From assembly GCA_045128835.1 (NCBI GenBank), contig JBGVRX010000017.1, positions 124,001-188,000 of the forward strand: a stretch of DNA of 64,000 bases, given 5' to 3'. The first letter of the stretch is position 1; each line of letters opens with the position of its first letter. Position numbers and translations under genes: made by a program. The notes below the pieces were generated by a model that saw nothing but the letters and a program-made list of their open reading frames with translations, was not told the DNA's origin and ran no database searches. Of the stretch, positions 18,412-27,493 are shown in pieces. This DNA is from CALVUJ01 sp045128835 (GTDB lineage: Bacteria > Bacillota_I > Bacilli_A > RFN20 > DUOF01).

Positions 18412-20047
18412 TACTTCAAGAGAAAATTTTCAAACAATTAAAAAGTTATACACATATCCTTATATCGATGAATCGTGTGAATATATAAGAAATAACTTTA
18501 CTGAAAAAGGTGGAGACTTCTCTATATTTGATATGCTTTCAAAATTGGATACAATGGTTATCTTGTATGATGATAAAAAGCCTGGAAACACTAGATATAT
18601 TTCTTTCTCTGGTGCTGCAGAAAAGAACTATTTAATCTTAGATGCAAATAGAAAAGTAGAAGAACTACGTTTCGATGCAGCTTGTATGCTTGGAAGAATT
18701 ATTAGAAAAGTAGCTGAGACAAAAGGCAACCTTTGTCCAAACTACACTACAGTAAGCAAAAACTTTAGTAGAGAAGAAAAACACTTCGCTTTAGCATTAC
18801 TTGTTCCAACACGCGAATTAATTAAATTTATAACTCAAAAAGATGAGAACGGAAACTATCTTTATTTAGATGAGAATAATGAAATAGACTTCAAACACAT
18901 AAACGCAGTCGCAGATCATTTCGGAGTTCCTTTTGATCAATGTTTATCTAGAATGTTCCATGTTTTTGAAGAGCTAAGAGAATCAAAGAGTAAATACGAT
19001 TTCCACATCAAAGATTGCTACGTTAAAAGCGATTATCAAAAGAAAAAAAAGGAATATACTCTAGAACAAAGAGCAAAAGATATGAGCGAAGTTGTTCCTA
19101 ATCACAAACAAAACAGAGCTAAATTAATAAATCATCTTATCGATTCTTTACACTATCGTTCTTGGAGTAGACTTAGTGATATCGCAAAAAGAAGATTATT
19201 AATCAATTTAGTAAAAGCCGATTCTGTTAATGAAGGCGTTGTAAAGAGTGAAGAAGAAGCTAAAGCAATAATTAACAATTATATCGCTAGTGGAGGAACT
19301 ATTTATGATGGACGCTTAATTACAAAAGATGGCTCTTATGAATTAAGCGATGACTCTCTTGTTGTTCTAGGTGAATACGAATTATATGCTAAAACTTTAG
19401 AAAGAGGCTTAATTACAGGTATCGCAAAATCTAATCCTCAACTAGGATATATAGTTAATCTAGACTATAAAGAAGCACTTAGTTGTATTAAAGAAAGAGA
19501 CTTAACTAGATACATTTGTGATTTGCATGAAAGACTATTCACTAAACTTTCTCACAAGTACGGTGAACAACGTGGTGGTATGTTTAGAACCGCAAATGTA
19601 AGTCTAGCAGGAACATCCGTTAATACAGCTTCTCCTAGAATGATTCCTCAATTAATTGATAATGTTTCATGGAGAATTCTTGATACATTAAAACAAAATG
19701 CCGAAGGAAAACTTAGCAATAGTGAATATATAGATAGAATCAATGAATCTATATATGAAATAATAAGAATGCAACCATTCGCTGATGGAAACAAAAGAAC
19801 ATCTCGCTTATTATCAAACATATTATATCAAGAAAAAGGACTACCATATGTTTTCGTTCCAGTAAAAGATTGGGGCAATTATGTTGATGCTTGGAGTAGC
19901 AACAATATCGCAGATTATAACGAAATGATGCATAATCTAATCGTAGATTCGTATCAATATTTCTATGGCGACCAAACCGTTACAGAAATAACCAACTCTA
20001 AAACTTATGGAAAAAACATAATAATGGCAAACAGAAGACAAAAATAA
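18404..20047 (+). CDS. Degenerate ImmA/IrrE-like + Fic domain protein
   Basis: A 547-residue two-domain protein. The N-terminal half follows the ImmA/IrrE metallopeptidase layout (LRFDAACMLGRII, then FALALLVPTRELIKF and HFGVPFDQCLSRM), but the zinc motif HExxH reads C94-M95-L-G-R98, losing both His and Glu. The C-terminal half is a Fic domain: LHERLF, then FRTANVSLAGTSVNTASPRM (the flap), and the active-site loop QPFADGNKRTSR, in which the catalytic His of HPFxDGNxR is Gln457 (codon CAA). Both active sites therefore look altered. Fic enzymes transfer AMP or other groups to target proteins; ImmA/IrrE proteases cleave XRE repressors. Start at 18404 is set by AGGTG 6 nt upstream. Ends at a terminator. 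Possible regulator, inactive toxin, or an enzyme with new chemistry. Confidence 0.82.
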   Translation: MLNTSRENFQTIKKLYTYPYIDESCEYIRNNFTEKGGDFSIFDMLSKLDTMVILYDDKKPGNTRYISFSGAAEKNYLILDANRKVEELRFDAACMLGRIIRKVAETKGNLCPNYTTVSKNFSREEKHFALALLVPTRELIKFITQKDENGNYLYLDENNEIDFKHINAVADHFGVPFDQCLSRMFHVFEELRESKSKYDFHIKDCYVKSDYQKKKKEYTLEQRAKDMSEVVPNHKQNRAKLINHLIDSLHYRSWSRLSDIAKRRLLINLVKADSVNEGVVKSEEEAKAIINNYIASGGTIYDGRLITKDGSYELSDDSLVVLGEYELYAKTLERGLITGIAKSNPQLGYIVNLDYKEALSCIKERDLTRYICDLHERLFTKLSHKYGEQRGGMFRTANVSLAGTSVNTASPRMIPQLIDNVSWRILDTLKQNAEGKLSNSEYIDRINESIYEIIRMQPFADGNKRTSRLLSNILYQEKGLPYVFVPVKDWGNYVDAWSSNNIADYNEMMHNLIVDSYQYFYGDQTVTEITNSKTYGKNIIMANRRQK

Positions 20048-20052
20048 ACCTA

Positions 20053-20079
20053 AAAGCAACATTAATGTGTTGCTTTTTT
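20053..20079 (+). terminator. Terminator after the XRE-Fic operon
   Basis: AGCAAC, 8-base loop, GTTGCT followed by a T run. Confidence 0.85.
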
Positions 20080-20164
20080 CATCTTTAAATATCTTTTATA
20101 GAATATAAAAGTATTTAACTTTTTAGCAATATGCGTTAATATATTAGTGCTAGGAAGTGAAATA

Positions 20165-21307
20165 ATGGAAAAAAAAGATTTTTATTTAGAAATTAAACAT
20201 GTATGTAAACAAACAGGTGCAAGATATGGTATTCTTCACACCCCTCATGGTGATGTTGAAGTTCCTATGTTTATGCCAGTAGGAACATTAGCTACAGTTA
20301 AATATTTATCTCCAGAAGAATTAAAAGAGTTAGGTGCTGGAGTTATTCTTTCTAACACTTACCACTGTTGGTTAAGACCCGGAGAAGATGTAGTAAATAA
20401 CGCTGGTGGGTTACAAAAATTTATGAACTATAAAGGACCTATGTTAACAGATTCTGGTGGGTTCCAAGTTTTTTCATTAAGTAAAAATAGAAAAATAACA
20501 GAAGAAGGCGTTACTTTCAAATCTCATTTAGATGGTTCTAAATTATTTTTATCTCCCGAAAAATCTATCGAAATCCAAAATAAATTAGGCGCCGATATAA
20601 TTATGAGTTTTGATGAATGCGCTCCTTATCCTTGTGACTATGATTATATGAAAGCAAGTGTTGAAAGAACTTTAAGATGGGCTAAAAGAGGAAAAGATGC
20701 TCATAACAACCCTAAACAAGCCTTATTTGGAATCGTTCAAGGCGGAGATTATGCCGATTTAAGAAAAATGTGTGCTGAAGAATTAACTAAAATGGATTTC
20801 CCTGGTTATTCAATTGGAGGAACTAGTGTTGGAGAGCCTAAAGAAGTTTTGTATAAAATGTTAGATTACACAATGCCTTACTTACCTAAAGATAAACCTC
20901 GCTATTTAATGGGGGTCGGCTCATATGATGCAATACTAGAAGGTATTATGAGAGGAATAGATATGTTTGACTGTGTATTACCTACAAGAATTGCTAGACA
21001 TGGTGCATTAATGACAACACAAGGAAGACTTAACATAAGAGACAAGAAAAACGAATACGATTTAAGACCAATAGATGAAACTTGTGACTGTTATACATGT
21101 AAAAACTATACTAGAAGTTATTTAAGACACTTATATAAATGTGATGAAGGCTTTGGTAAAAGATTATTATCAATTCATAATTTAAGATTCTTGATTAAAT
21201 TAATGGAAGATGTTAGAGAGGCAATTAAAGAAGATAGATTTGGGGACTTTAAAGAAGAATTTTTTGAGAAATATGGATTAAATACTACTAATCCAAGAGG
21301 TTTTTAA
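20165..21307 (+). CDS. tgt: tRNA-guanine transglycosylase
   Basis: Tgt exchanges guanine-34 for preQ1 in tRNAs with GUN anticodons, the committed tRNA step of queuosine synthesis. The 380-residue protein has the nucleophile region TDSGGFQVFS, MSFDECAPYPCDY, GIVQGG, DCVLPTRIARHGALMT and the zinc ligands CDCYTC ... LRHLYKCDE ... SIHNL. The ATG at 20165 is preceded by AGGAAGTG; an upstream ATG at 20147 lacks a ribosome site. It is first in an operon with queA, a cyclophilin, queH and two LtaS-like genes. Confidence 0.97.
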   Translation: MEKKDFYLEIKHVCKQTGARYGILHTPHGDVEVPMFMPVGTLATVKYLSPEELKELGAGVILSNTYHCWLRPGEDVVNNAGGLQKFMNYKGPMLTDSGGFQVFSLSKNRKITEEGVTFKSHLDGSKLFLSPEKSIEIQNKLGADIIMSFDECAPYPCDYDYMKASVERTLRWAKRGKDAHNNPKQALFGIVQGGDYADLRKMCAEELTKMDFPGYSIGGTSVGEPKEVLYKMLDYTMPYLPKDKPRYLMGVGSYDAILEGIMRGIDMFDCVLPTRIARHGALMTTQGRLNIRDKKNEYDLRPIDETCDCYTCKNYTRSYLRHLYKCDEGFGKRLLSIHNLRFLIKLMEDVREAIKEDRFGDFKEEFFEKYGLNTTNPRGF

Positions 21308-21308
21308 T

Positions 21309-22328
21309 ATGAAGACAAGTGATTTTGATTATTATTTACCAGAAGAATTAATTGCCCAAACACCATTAAAAGATAGATCTACTTCTCGACTATTAGTTTT
21401 AGACAGAAACAACAAAACTGTAGAACACAAACATTTCTATGACATTATAGATTATTTAAATGAAGGTGATATTTTAGTTAGAAACAACACTAAAGTAATC
21501 CCCGCTAGAATATTTGGAGTAAAAGAAGAAACTGGAGCAAAAGTAGAAGTACTTCTTTTAAAACAAATTGAAGATTACTATGAATGCTTAGTAGGAAATG
21601 CAAAAGTTGTAAAGCCTGGAACAGTTATAAAATTTAGTGACAAACTAAAAGCTACTTGTCTAGAAGTAAAAGATGAAGGTATTAGACATTTGAAATTTGA
21701 AAGTGATGGAATATTTTTAGAAGTTCTTGAAGAAATAGGAAACATGCCTTTACCTCCTTATATAAAAGAAACTTTATTAGATAAACAAAGATATCAAACA
21801 ATTTATGCAAAATACAATGGTAGCGCTGCTGCTCCTACTGCAGGCTTACATTTTACAGAAGAAATATTTGCTAAATTAAAAGAAAAAGGCGTTGAAGTTT
21901 TAGATGTAACTTTACACGTAGGACTAGGAACATTTAGGCCAGTAAAAGTTGATGATGTACTAAATCATAAAATGCATAAAGAAGAATACTTTATGTCTAA
22001 AGAAGTCGCTGACAAATTAAATCAAGCAAAAAAAGAAAACAAACGAATTATTAGTGTTGGAACAACTTCAACAAGAGTACTAGAAACAGTTATGAGTAAA
22101 TACGGTGAATTTAAAGAATGCCACGAAGAAAGCGATATATTTATTTATCCAGGATATGAATTCAAAGCAATCAGTGGATTAATAACTAACTTCCACCTTC
22201 CAAAGTCTACATTAATTATGCTAGTAAGTGCTCTTGCAGACAAAGAAACAATTCTTAATACATATAATGAAGCAGTAAAAGAAAAATATAGATTCTTCTC
22301 ATTCGGAGATGCAATGTTTATAAAATAG
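21309..22328 (+). CDS. queA: S-adenosylmethionine:tRNA ribosyltransferase-isomerase
   Basis: QueA transfers and isomerises the ribosyl part of SAM onto preQ1-tRNA to give epoxyqueuosine. The 339 residues show the full family pattern: FDYYLPEELIAQTPLKDRST, LVRNNTKVIPAR, PLPPYIK, YNGSAAAPTAGLHFTEE, HVGLGTFRPV and GLITNFHLPKSTL. It starts one base after tgt, so the two are tightly coupled. Confidence 0.97.
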   Translation: MKTSDFDYYLPEELIAQTPLKDRSTSRLLVLDRNNKTVEHKHFYDIIDYLNEGDILVRNNTKVIPARIFGVKEETGAKVEVLLLKQIEDYYECLVGNAKVVKPGTVIKFSDKLKATCLEVKDEGIRHLKFESDGIFLEVLEEIGNMPLPPYIKETLLDKQRYQTIYAKYNGSAAAPTAGLHFTEEIFAKLKEKGVEVLDVTLHVGLGTFRPVKVDDVLNHKMHKEEYFMSKEVADKLNQAKKENKRIISVGTTSTRVLETVMSKYGEFKECHEESDIFIYPGYEFKAISGLITNFHLPKSTLIMLVSALADKETILNTYNEAVKEKYRFFSFGDAMFIK

Positions 22329-22342
22329 AAAGGATGAAACAA

Positions 22343-22852
22343 ATGAAATATACAGATTATTTAAACGAAACAAACCCTAAAGTAAAAATAGATATGGGCA
22401 ATTTGGGAGAAATGACATTAGAATTATTTCCAAATGTTGCTCCTATTACAGTTAAAAACTTTTTAGATTTGGTAGAATCTTCTTTTTATGATGGATTAAT
22501 TTTCCACAGAGTTATCAAAGGATTCATGATTCAAGGCGGAGATCCACTTGGAACAGGCATGGGTGGAAGTAAAAATAACATAAAAGGCGAATTCAAACAA
22601 AACGGTGTTGACAATCCTCTTGAACATACTAGAGGTGTTATTTCTATGGCACGTGCATATAATCCAAACTCTGCAAGTTCACAATTTTTCATTATGCACA
22701 AAGATGCTAAATATTTAGATGGGGCTTACGCTGCATTTGGTGCTGTAACTGAAGGTATTGAAATAGTAGATAAAATAGCTAATGTTAGAACTAGTCCTAG
22801 CGATAAACCACTAGAAGCTGTAACTATTAAAAGTATCAAAAAAATAAATTAG
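22343..22852 (+). CDS. Cyclophilin-type peptidyl-prolyl isomerase
   Basis: The 169-residue cyclophilin catalyses cis-trans isomerisation at proline. It has the core FHRVIKGFMIQGGDP (with the catalytic Arg), GVISMARAYNPNSASSQFFI and LDGAYAAFGAVTEGI; the drug-binding Trp of cyclophilin A is not at the usual place, as in most small bacterial members. No signal peptide, so cytoplasmic. The ATG at 22343 has AAAGGATG 8 nt upstream; an ATG at 22334 overlaps that site. It sits inside the queuosine operon without an obvious link to that pathway. Confidence 0.93.
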   Translation: MKYTDYLNETNPKVKIDMGNLGEMTLELFPNVAPITVKNFLDLVESSFYDGLIFHRVIKGFMIQGGDPLGTGMGGSKNNIKGEFKQNGVDNPLEHTRGVISMARAYNPNSASSQFFIMHKDAKYLDGAYAAFGAVTEGIEIVDKIANVRTSPSDKPLEAVTIKSIKKIN

Positions 22853-22873
22853 TTAGAAATAAGGTGATTAAAA

Positions 22874-23524
22874 GTGAGGACGTTTACTAATTATCAAAAG
22901 TTTTTAAAAGAAATAGAAGTAGTTAAAGAGTTAAATTATAAACCCTCACTTTTATTGCACGCTTGTTGTACACCTTGTTCGTGTTACCCGCTTATATTAT
23001 TAAAAGATTATTTTGATATTACTGTTTTTTACAACAACTCTAATATTTACCCACAAAGTGAATTTAATCTTAGATACGAAACATTAAGAAACTATATTGA
23101 TAAAATAAATAATGAAAATAACATCAATATAAAACTAATAAAAACAGAATATGAAAATAGCCGTTTTAATAAAATCTTAGAAAAACGAAAAGACGATAAA
23201 GAAGGTAGTACTCGCTGTTTTATGTGTTACTCCTTAAGATATAAAGAATTAGTAGAATATGCCGAACAAAACAATTTCGAATACGTTTGTTCTGTTATGA
23301 CAATATCCAGACAAAAGAATGAAGAAATGATCAATAAAATAATAGAAGGCTATGTGTCCAAAAATTCAAAAGTAAAATATTTGCCTTCAAACTTCAAAAA
23401 AGATGGAGGATTAGAAAAGGCACAACAAATCATAAAAAAAGAGAAATTTTATAGTCAAAACTATTGTGGTTGCAAGTTTAGTTTGAGAGGAGATGCTAAT
23501 CATGAAACAATTTCTAAAGAATAA
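22874..23524 (+). CDS. queH: Epoxyqueuosine reductase QueH
   Basis: QueH reduces epoxyqueuosine to queuosine in tRNA, a non-homologous substitute for QueG. The 216-residue protein has the diagnostic Cys motifs HACCTPCSCYPL, RCFMCYSLR and YCGCKFS expected to hold a 4Fe-4S cluster and an extra iron. GTG start behind AAGGTGATT. It completes tgt-queA-queH here; genes for preQ1 synthesis are not in the window. Its 3' end overlaps the next gene by 23 nt, so a wall-polymer enzyme is translationally tied to a tRNA gene. Confidence 0.93.
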   Translation: MRTFTNYQKFLKEIEVVKELNYKPSLLLHACCTPCSCYPLILLKDYFDITVFYNNSNIYPQSEFNLRYETLRNYIDKINNENNINIKLIKTEYENSRFNKILEKRKDDKEGSTRCFMCYSLRYKELVEYAEQNNFEYVCSVMTISRQKNEEMINKIIEGYVSKNSKVKYLPSNFKKDGGLEKAQQIIKKEKFYSQNYCGCKFSLRGDANHETISKE

Positions 23525-25448
23525 TATAGTATTTTTAATCTATTTACTTTTTTCAGTTATTTTAGAAGTTTCAACATTATTAATTGTCACAGGAACACCT
23601 TTAATTAGAGCCCCTTGGATTTCTATTTTATACATGTGTTCAATATTTCTAATTTATAACTTAATTCGCAGCAAAAAAGGAAAATGCATTTTATTGTACA
23701 GTGTTTCTTTTTTTCAACTATTAATAAATTGGTTATCTGAATTATTATTTGAAAATACAGGAACATATTTTGAATATAGTATGTTCAAACTAGTCGGGGG
23801 AGCAGATCAATTTGCTGGAACTATGTCTATTGATTGGTTGTATATATCGTATACCCTATTATTAGTTCTTCTATTTGTATTGATTTCTCTTCACTTCACA
23901 AAACATATTGAAGAAAAATTCAGTTTTTATCCACAACCAATTCTTTGTTCTTTACTATTATTAGCCACTACAATTGGACAAATCGGAACTCTAATATATC
24001 ACAATTCAAATAGCGAAGAGCGTTTTATCAAATCACTTTATAAAGACACAAATGTAAAGTATACAAATTATGGAAATGTAGGTAACTTTATCAATGAACT
24101 TGCTAAAATGGTAGGATTTGATAAATATAACGATTTATCTAGTTCTCAAATAAACGCCTTTCTTTATACTGAAACAAATACCAAAAGTGATAAGTTTGGT
24201 ATTTCTGAAGGAAACAATTTAGTTACAATCCTTGTTGAATCTTTAGAATGGTATGCTTTTATAAGTGATACTGAAGCATATCCAAATGGCGCCAATATAA
24301 CAGAAGAAAAATTAGATGCGTTGTTCCCTAACTTAAGAGAGTTCTACAACTTAAGTGTAGTTATGACAAATCATCATTCACAAAACAAAACAGACATGAG
24401 CGAAGATGAAGCTTTACTTGGCGTTTACCCTAGCAGTGCTTACATTAACTATAACTTCGCAGAAACAACACTTCCTTCATCTGTAGCAAATATGTTAAAT
24501 ACACAAGATGAAAATATTGTTAATAAATTTTTTCATAATAACGACTATGATTTTTATAACAGAACTAAAGTTGTTACTTCACTTGGATATGAAGATTTAT
24601 ACTTCATAGAAAAAATGGGAGAATACGGTGTTACAAACTATTTTGAAAGCAAAGAAAAAGAACACTCTAATTGTATGAATGTAGATAGCGAAATGTTTAA
24701 TGCTATGAAAGATGAAATGTTCCCAACTGATACTCGCTTTAATACTCACGTTACTACTTTATCAATGCACGGAAGTTATGTAGAAAGAGTTACAATGAAG
24801 AAATATTTAGAAAAAATGGATTCTTTAAACGTGTATATAGAAGATAGTTATTTAAGAAACTATTTATCTTATGTTATGGATTTTGATGCAGCGTTAGGAA
24901 TTATGATGAATGATTTAAGAGATAAAAATTTATTAGATAAAACAACAATAATCTTATTTGCTGATCATAATGCGTATATGAGCAATCTTACCTACAATGT
25001 AAAAGACATCAAAATAACAGAATATAGCAATAAAAATTACACAGACCTTTATAAAGTTCCATTAATGATATATGATCCTAACATTGAACACCAAGTAATA
25101 AGTAAGTTTACTACTACTTATGATATTGCTCCAACTATATTAGATATGTTTGGAATAAACTACTATACAAACCTATATTACGGTACATCAATATTTAACG
25201 AAGAAGATTCCGTTTTATACTCTAAAGCTTTTGACATTTTCATGGCAGATGGCTTATATTTCTCAAATATCAACAATATTATATTTAGAAGAAGCAATGT
25301 AAGCGATGAATATATCAAAGAAGTAGAGCAAGAAAGTCTTATTCTTTTAAAGAAAATTTACTACATTAATAACATATTTGAACTAAATCATTTTAAAAAC
25401 TCAGCTAATTATGAATTGTACTTTTCTAAAATATCAGAAATAAATTAA
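23502..25448 (+). CDS. LtaS-like phosphoglycerol transferase/sulfatase-fold membrane enzyme (copy 1)
   Basis: The 648-residue protein has five N-terminal membrane helices (about 8-30, 38-56, 64-84, 113-132, 145-166) and an extracellular alkaline-phosphatase-superfamily domain. Candidate metal and catalytic residues match the lipoteichoic acid synthase plan: E246 (VTILVESLEW), nucleophile T297 (QNKTDMSEDEALLGVYP), H423 (LSMHGSY) and D488-H489 (FADHN). It therefore probably moves glycerol-phosphate units from phosphatidylglycerol to an envelope acceptor. The start at 23502 is set by GAGAGGAG and by alignment with its paralogue. It overlaps queH. Confidence 0.85.
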   Translation: MKQFLKNNIVFLIYLLFSVILEVSTLLIVTGTPLIRAPWISILYMCSIFLIYNLIRSKKGKCILLYSVSFFQLLINWLSELLFENTGTYFEYSMFKLVGGADQFAGTMSIDWLYISYTLLLVLLFVLISLHFTKHIEEKFSFYPQPILCSLLLLATTIGQIGTLIYHNSNSEERFIKSLYKDTNVKYTNYGNVGNFINELAKMVGFDKYNDLSSSQINAFLYTETNTKSDKFGISEGNNLVTILVESLEWYAFISDTEAYPNGANITEEKLDALFPNLREFYNLSVVMTNHHSQNKTDMSEDEALLGVYPSSAYINYNFAETTLPSSVANMLNTQDENIVNKFFHNNDYDFYNRTKVVTSLGYEDLYFIEKMGEYGVTNYFESKEKEHSNCMNVDSEMFNAMKDEMFPTDTRFNTHVTTLSMHGSYVERVTMKKYLEKMDSLNVYIEDSYLRNYLSYVMDFDAALGIMMNDLRDKNLLDKTTIILFADHNAYMSNLTYNVKDIKITEYSNKNYTDLYKVPLMIYDPNIEHQVISKFTTTYDIAPTILDMFGINYYTNLYYGTSIFNEEDSVLYSKAFDIFMADGLYFSNINNIIFRRSNVSDEYIKEVEQESLILLKKIYYINNIFELNHFKNSANYELYFSKISEIN

Positions 25449-25466
25449 CAAAAAAGGAGAGATAAC

Positions 25467-27410
25467 ATGAAACAATTTCTAAAAAACAACTTATTGTTCA
25501 TCTGTTTTATTGTTTTCTCTATCCTTTTAGAGAGTGTATCTTTATTAATTATAACTGGTTCATTACTAATAAAGAGTCCACTTTTATCTTTTTTAATATT
25601 TTTATTTTTAGGAACTATCTATAATTTAATATCAAATATAAAAGCAAAAAAAATATTTCTAACTGTGTTTTCTTCACTTCACCTGTTAATCAATTTGTTC
25701 TGTGTAATACTCTTTGAAAGTACTGGAACATTATTCGATTTCAGTATGCTTCAATTAGCAAGTGAAACAACACAATTTATAGATGCGATTTCTATTAACT
25801 ACTTTTTTATAATATTCAGTGCCTTATTGTTTGTTATTTACATCGTAGCATCTTCCTATTTAACAAAATATATGGATACTTATTACAAAATCCCATACCA
25901 AACATTAATGTGCTGCATACTTCTATTTGTTTCCCTTATAAGTCAAATATCAATTATTGCTTACACAAATTATATTAGCGAAGAAAGATTTCTTAATACA
26001 TTGTATGAAGATAGCAATGATAATTATTCAAACTTAGGAATAAGCGCTAACTTTGTAAATGAGATTTCAAAAATGATTTTTTTCAACAATTACGACCAAT
26101 TATCTTATGAAGAAATAGAAAATTACATCTATGAAGAAATTAATACTAAAAGTGAATATTTCGGAATATCAAAGAATAATAACTTAGTTACAATTCTAGT
26201 AGAATCATTTGAGTGGTTTTCCTTTATTAGTGATCCTAGCGTTTATCCAAACGGAATGAATTTAAATAATAAAAAACTAGATGCTTTATTCCCTAATTTA
26301 AGAAACTTCCACAATGAGAGTATAGTTATGAACAATCATTATGCTCAAAACAAAACAGATATAAGTGAAGATGAAGCCTTATTAGGTGTATATCCAAATA
26401 GTGCCTATATAAATTACAATTTTTCAGATACTGTTTCACCTTCTTCAATTGCAAACTTATTAAAATTACAAGATGAGAACATTTCAAACAAATTCTTTCA
26501 CGCGAATGAAAAAAACTATTACAACAGAGGACAAGTAGTTTCTTCTATTGGATATGAGAACTTGTACTTTTTAGAAGATATGCAGGAAAAAGGACTTCAC
26601 AATTATATCGAAGGTGATTCTTCTTGTGTAAATTGTATGAATTTAGATAGTCACACTGTTGAACTTATGAAAGATGAAATGTTCCCTACAAATTCTAGAT
26701 TTAATACACATTTTACAACTATATCAATGCACGGCAATTATACACAAAGAAGCAATATGCAAAGATGGCACGACAAATTAGAACATCTAGGGGTTTCAAT
26801 AGATAACTATTATCTAAAAAACTATTTAGCAGCAGTTATGGAATTTGACCATGCATTAGGTTTAATAATTGAAGACTTAACACAAAAAGATTTATTAAGT
26901 ACCACAACAATAGTCTTATTTTCAGACCATAACACCTATTTAAGCAATTTAACATATCAAGTAAAAGACATTCAATTAAATGATTATTCAAATGAAAATT
27001 ATATCAACTTGTACAAAGTTCCTCTAATGATATATGATGATAATATTGGTCATAAGGTTATAGATAAATTTACTACAACTTATGATATAACTCCAACTAT
27101 TTTAGATTTATTTGGAATTAATTATTATTCTAATTTATATTATGGAAACTCTATATTTAACGCGGAAGAATCTATTCTTTACTCTAAGGCTTATAATATC
27201 TTTATTGCTAATGGATTATTATACTCAAACATTAATAACATTTTATATAAAGATAAAAATATCTCAACCGATTACATAAAAGAAATAGAAAACAAAAGTT
27301 TAAAACTACTTAAAAAGATTTATTACATTAATCATATATACGAATATAATTTCTTTAAAAATCCAAACAACTATGAAAACTATTTAACTAAAGTGCAAGC
27401 TATAAATTGA
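25467..27410 (+). CDS. LtaS-like phosphoglycerol transferase/sulfatase-fold membrane enzyme (copy 2)
   Basis: A 647-residue tandem paralogue of the preceding gene with nearly the same start (MKQFLKNN) and topology. It keeps all key positions: VTILVESFEW, QNKTDISEDEALLGVYP, ISMHGNY and FSDHNTY. Identity is highest around the active site and lower in the membrane region, so the duplication is not recent. AAAAGGAGAG precedes the ATG by 8 nt and the gap to copy 1 is 18 bp. The two may differ as primer-forming and chain-extending enzymes, as LtaP/LtaS do in Listeria; this is inference. Confidence 0.85.
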   Translation: MKQFLKNNLLFICFIVFSILLESVSLLIITGSLLIKSPLLSFLIFLFLGTIYNLISNIKAKKIFLTVFSSLHLLINLFCVILFESTGTLFDFSMLQLASETTQFIDAISINYFFIIFSALLFVIYIVASSYLTKYMDTYYKIPYQTLMCCILLFVSLISQISIIAYTNYISEERFLNTLYEDSNDNYSNLGISANFVNEISKMIFFNNYDQLSYEEIENYIYEEINTKSEYFGISKNNNLVTILVESFEWFSFISDPSVYPNGMNLNNKKLDALFPNLRNFHNESIVMNNHYAQNKTDISEDEALLGVYPNSAYINYNFSDTVSPSSIANLLKLQDENISNKFFHANEKNYYNRGQVVSSIGYENLYFLEDMQEKGLHNYIEGDSSCVNCMNLDSHTVELMKDEMFPTNSRFNTHFTTISMHGNYTQRSNMQRWHDKLEHLGVSIDNYYLKNYLAAVMEFDHALGLIIEDLTQKDLLSTTTIVLFSDHNTYLSNLTYQVKDIQLNDYSNENYINLYKVPLMIYDDNIGHKVIDKFTTTYDITPTILDLFGINYYSNLYYGNSIFNAEESILYSKAYNIFIANGLLYSNINNILYKDKNISTDYIKEIENKSLKLLKKIYYINHIYEYNFFKNPNNYENYLTKVQAIN

Positions 27411-27440
27411 TTCCACAATTAAAGTTTGCACTTTTCTTTT
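27390..27440 (+). terminator. Terminator overlapping the end of LtaS-like copy 2
   Basis: AAAGTGCAA (inside the last codons) pairs with TTGCACTTT at 27426-27434; an inner AATTG/CAATT stem lies between, and T-rich sequence follows. The stop codon is enclosed in the structure. Confidence 0.75.
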
Positions 27441-27493
27441 CATTTCACTTTAAATCAAATTATGATATACTAAATTTATGGATGGTGATAATT

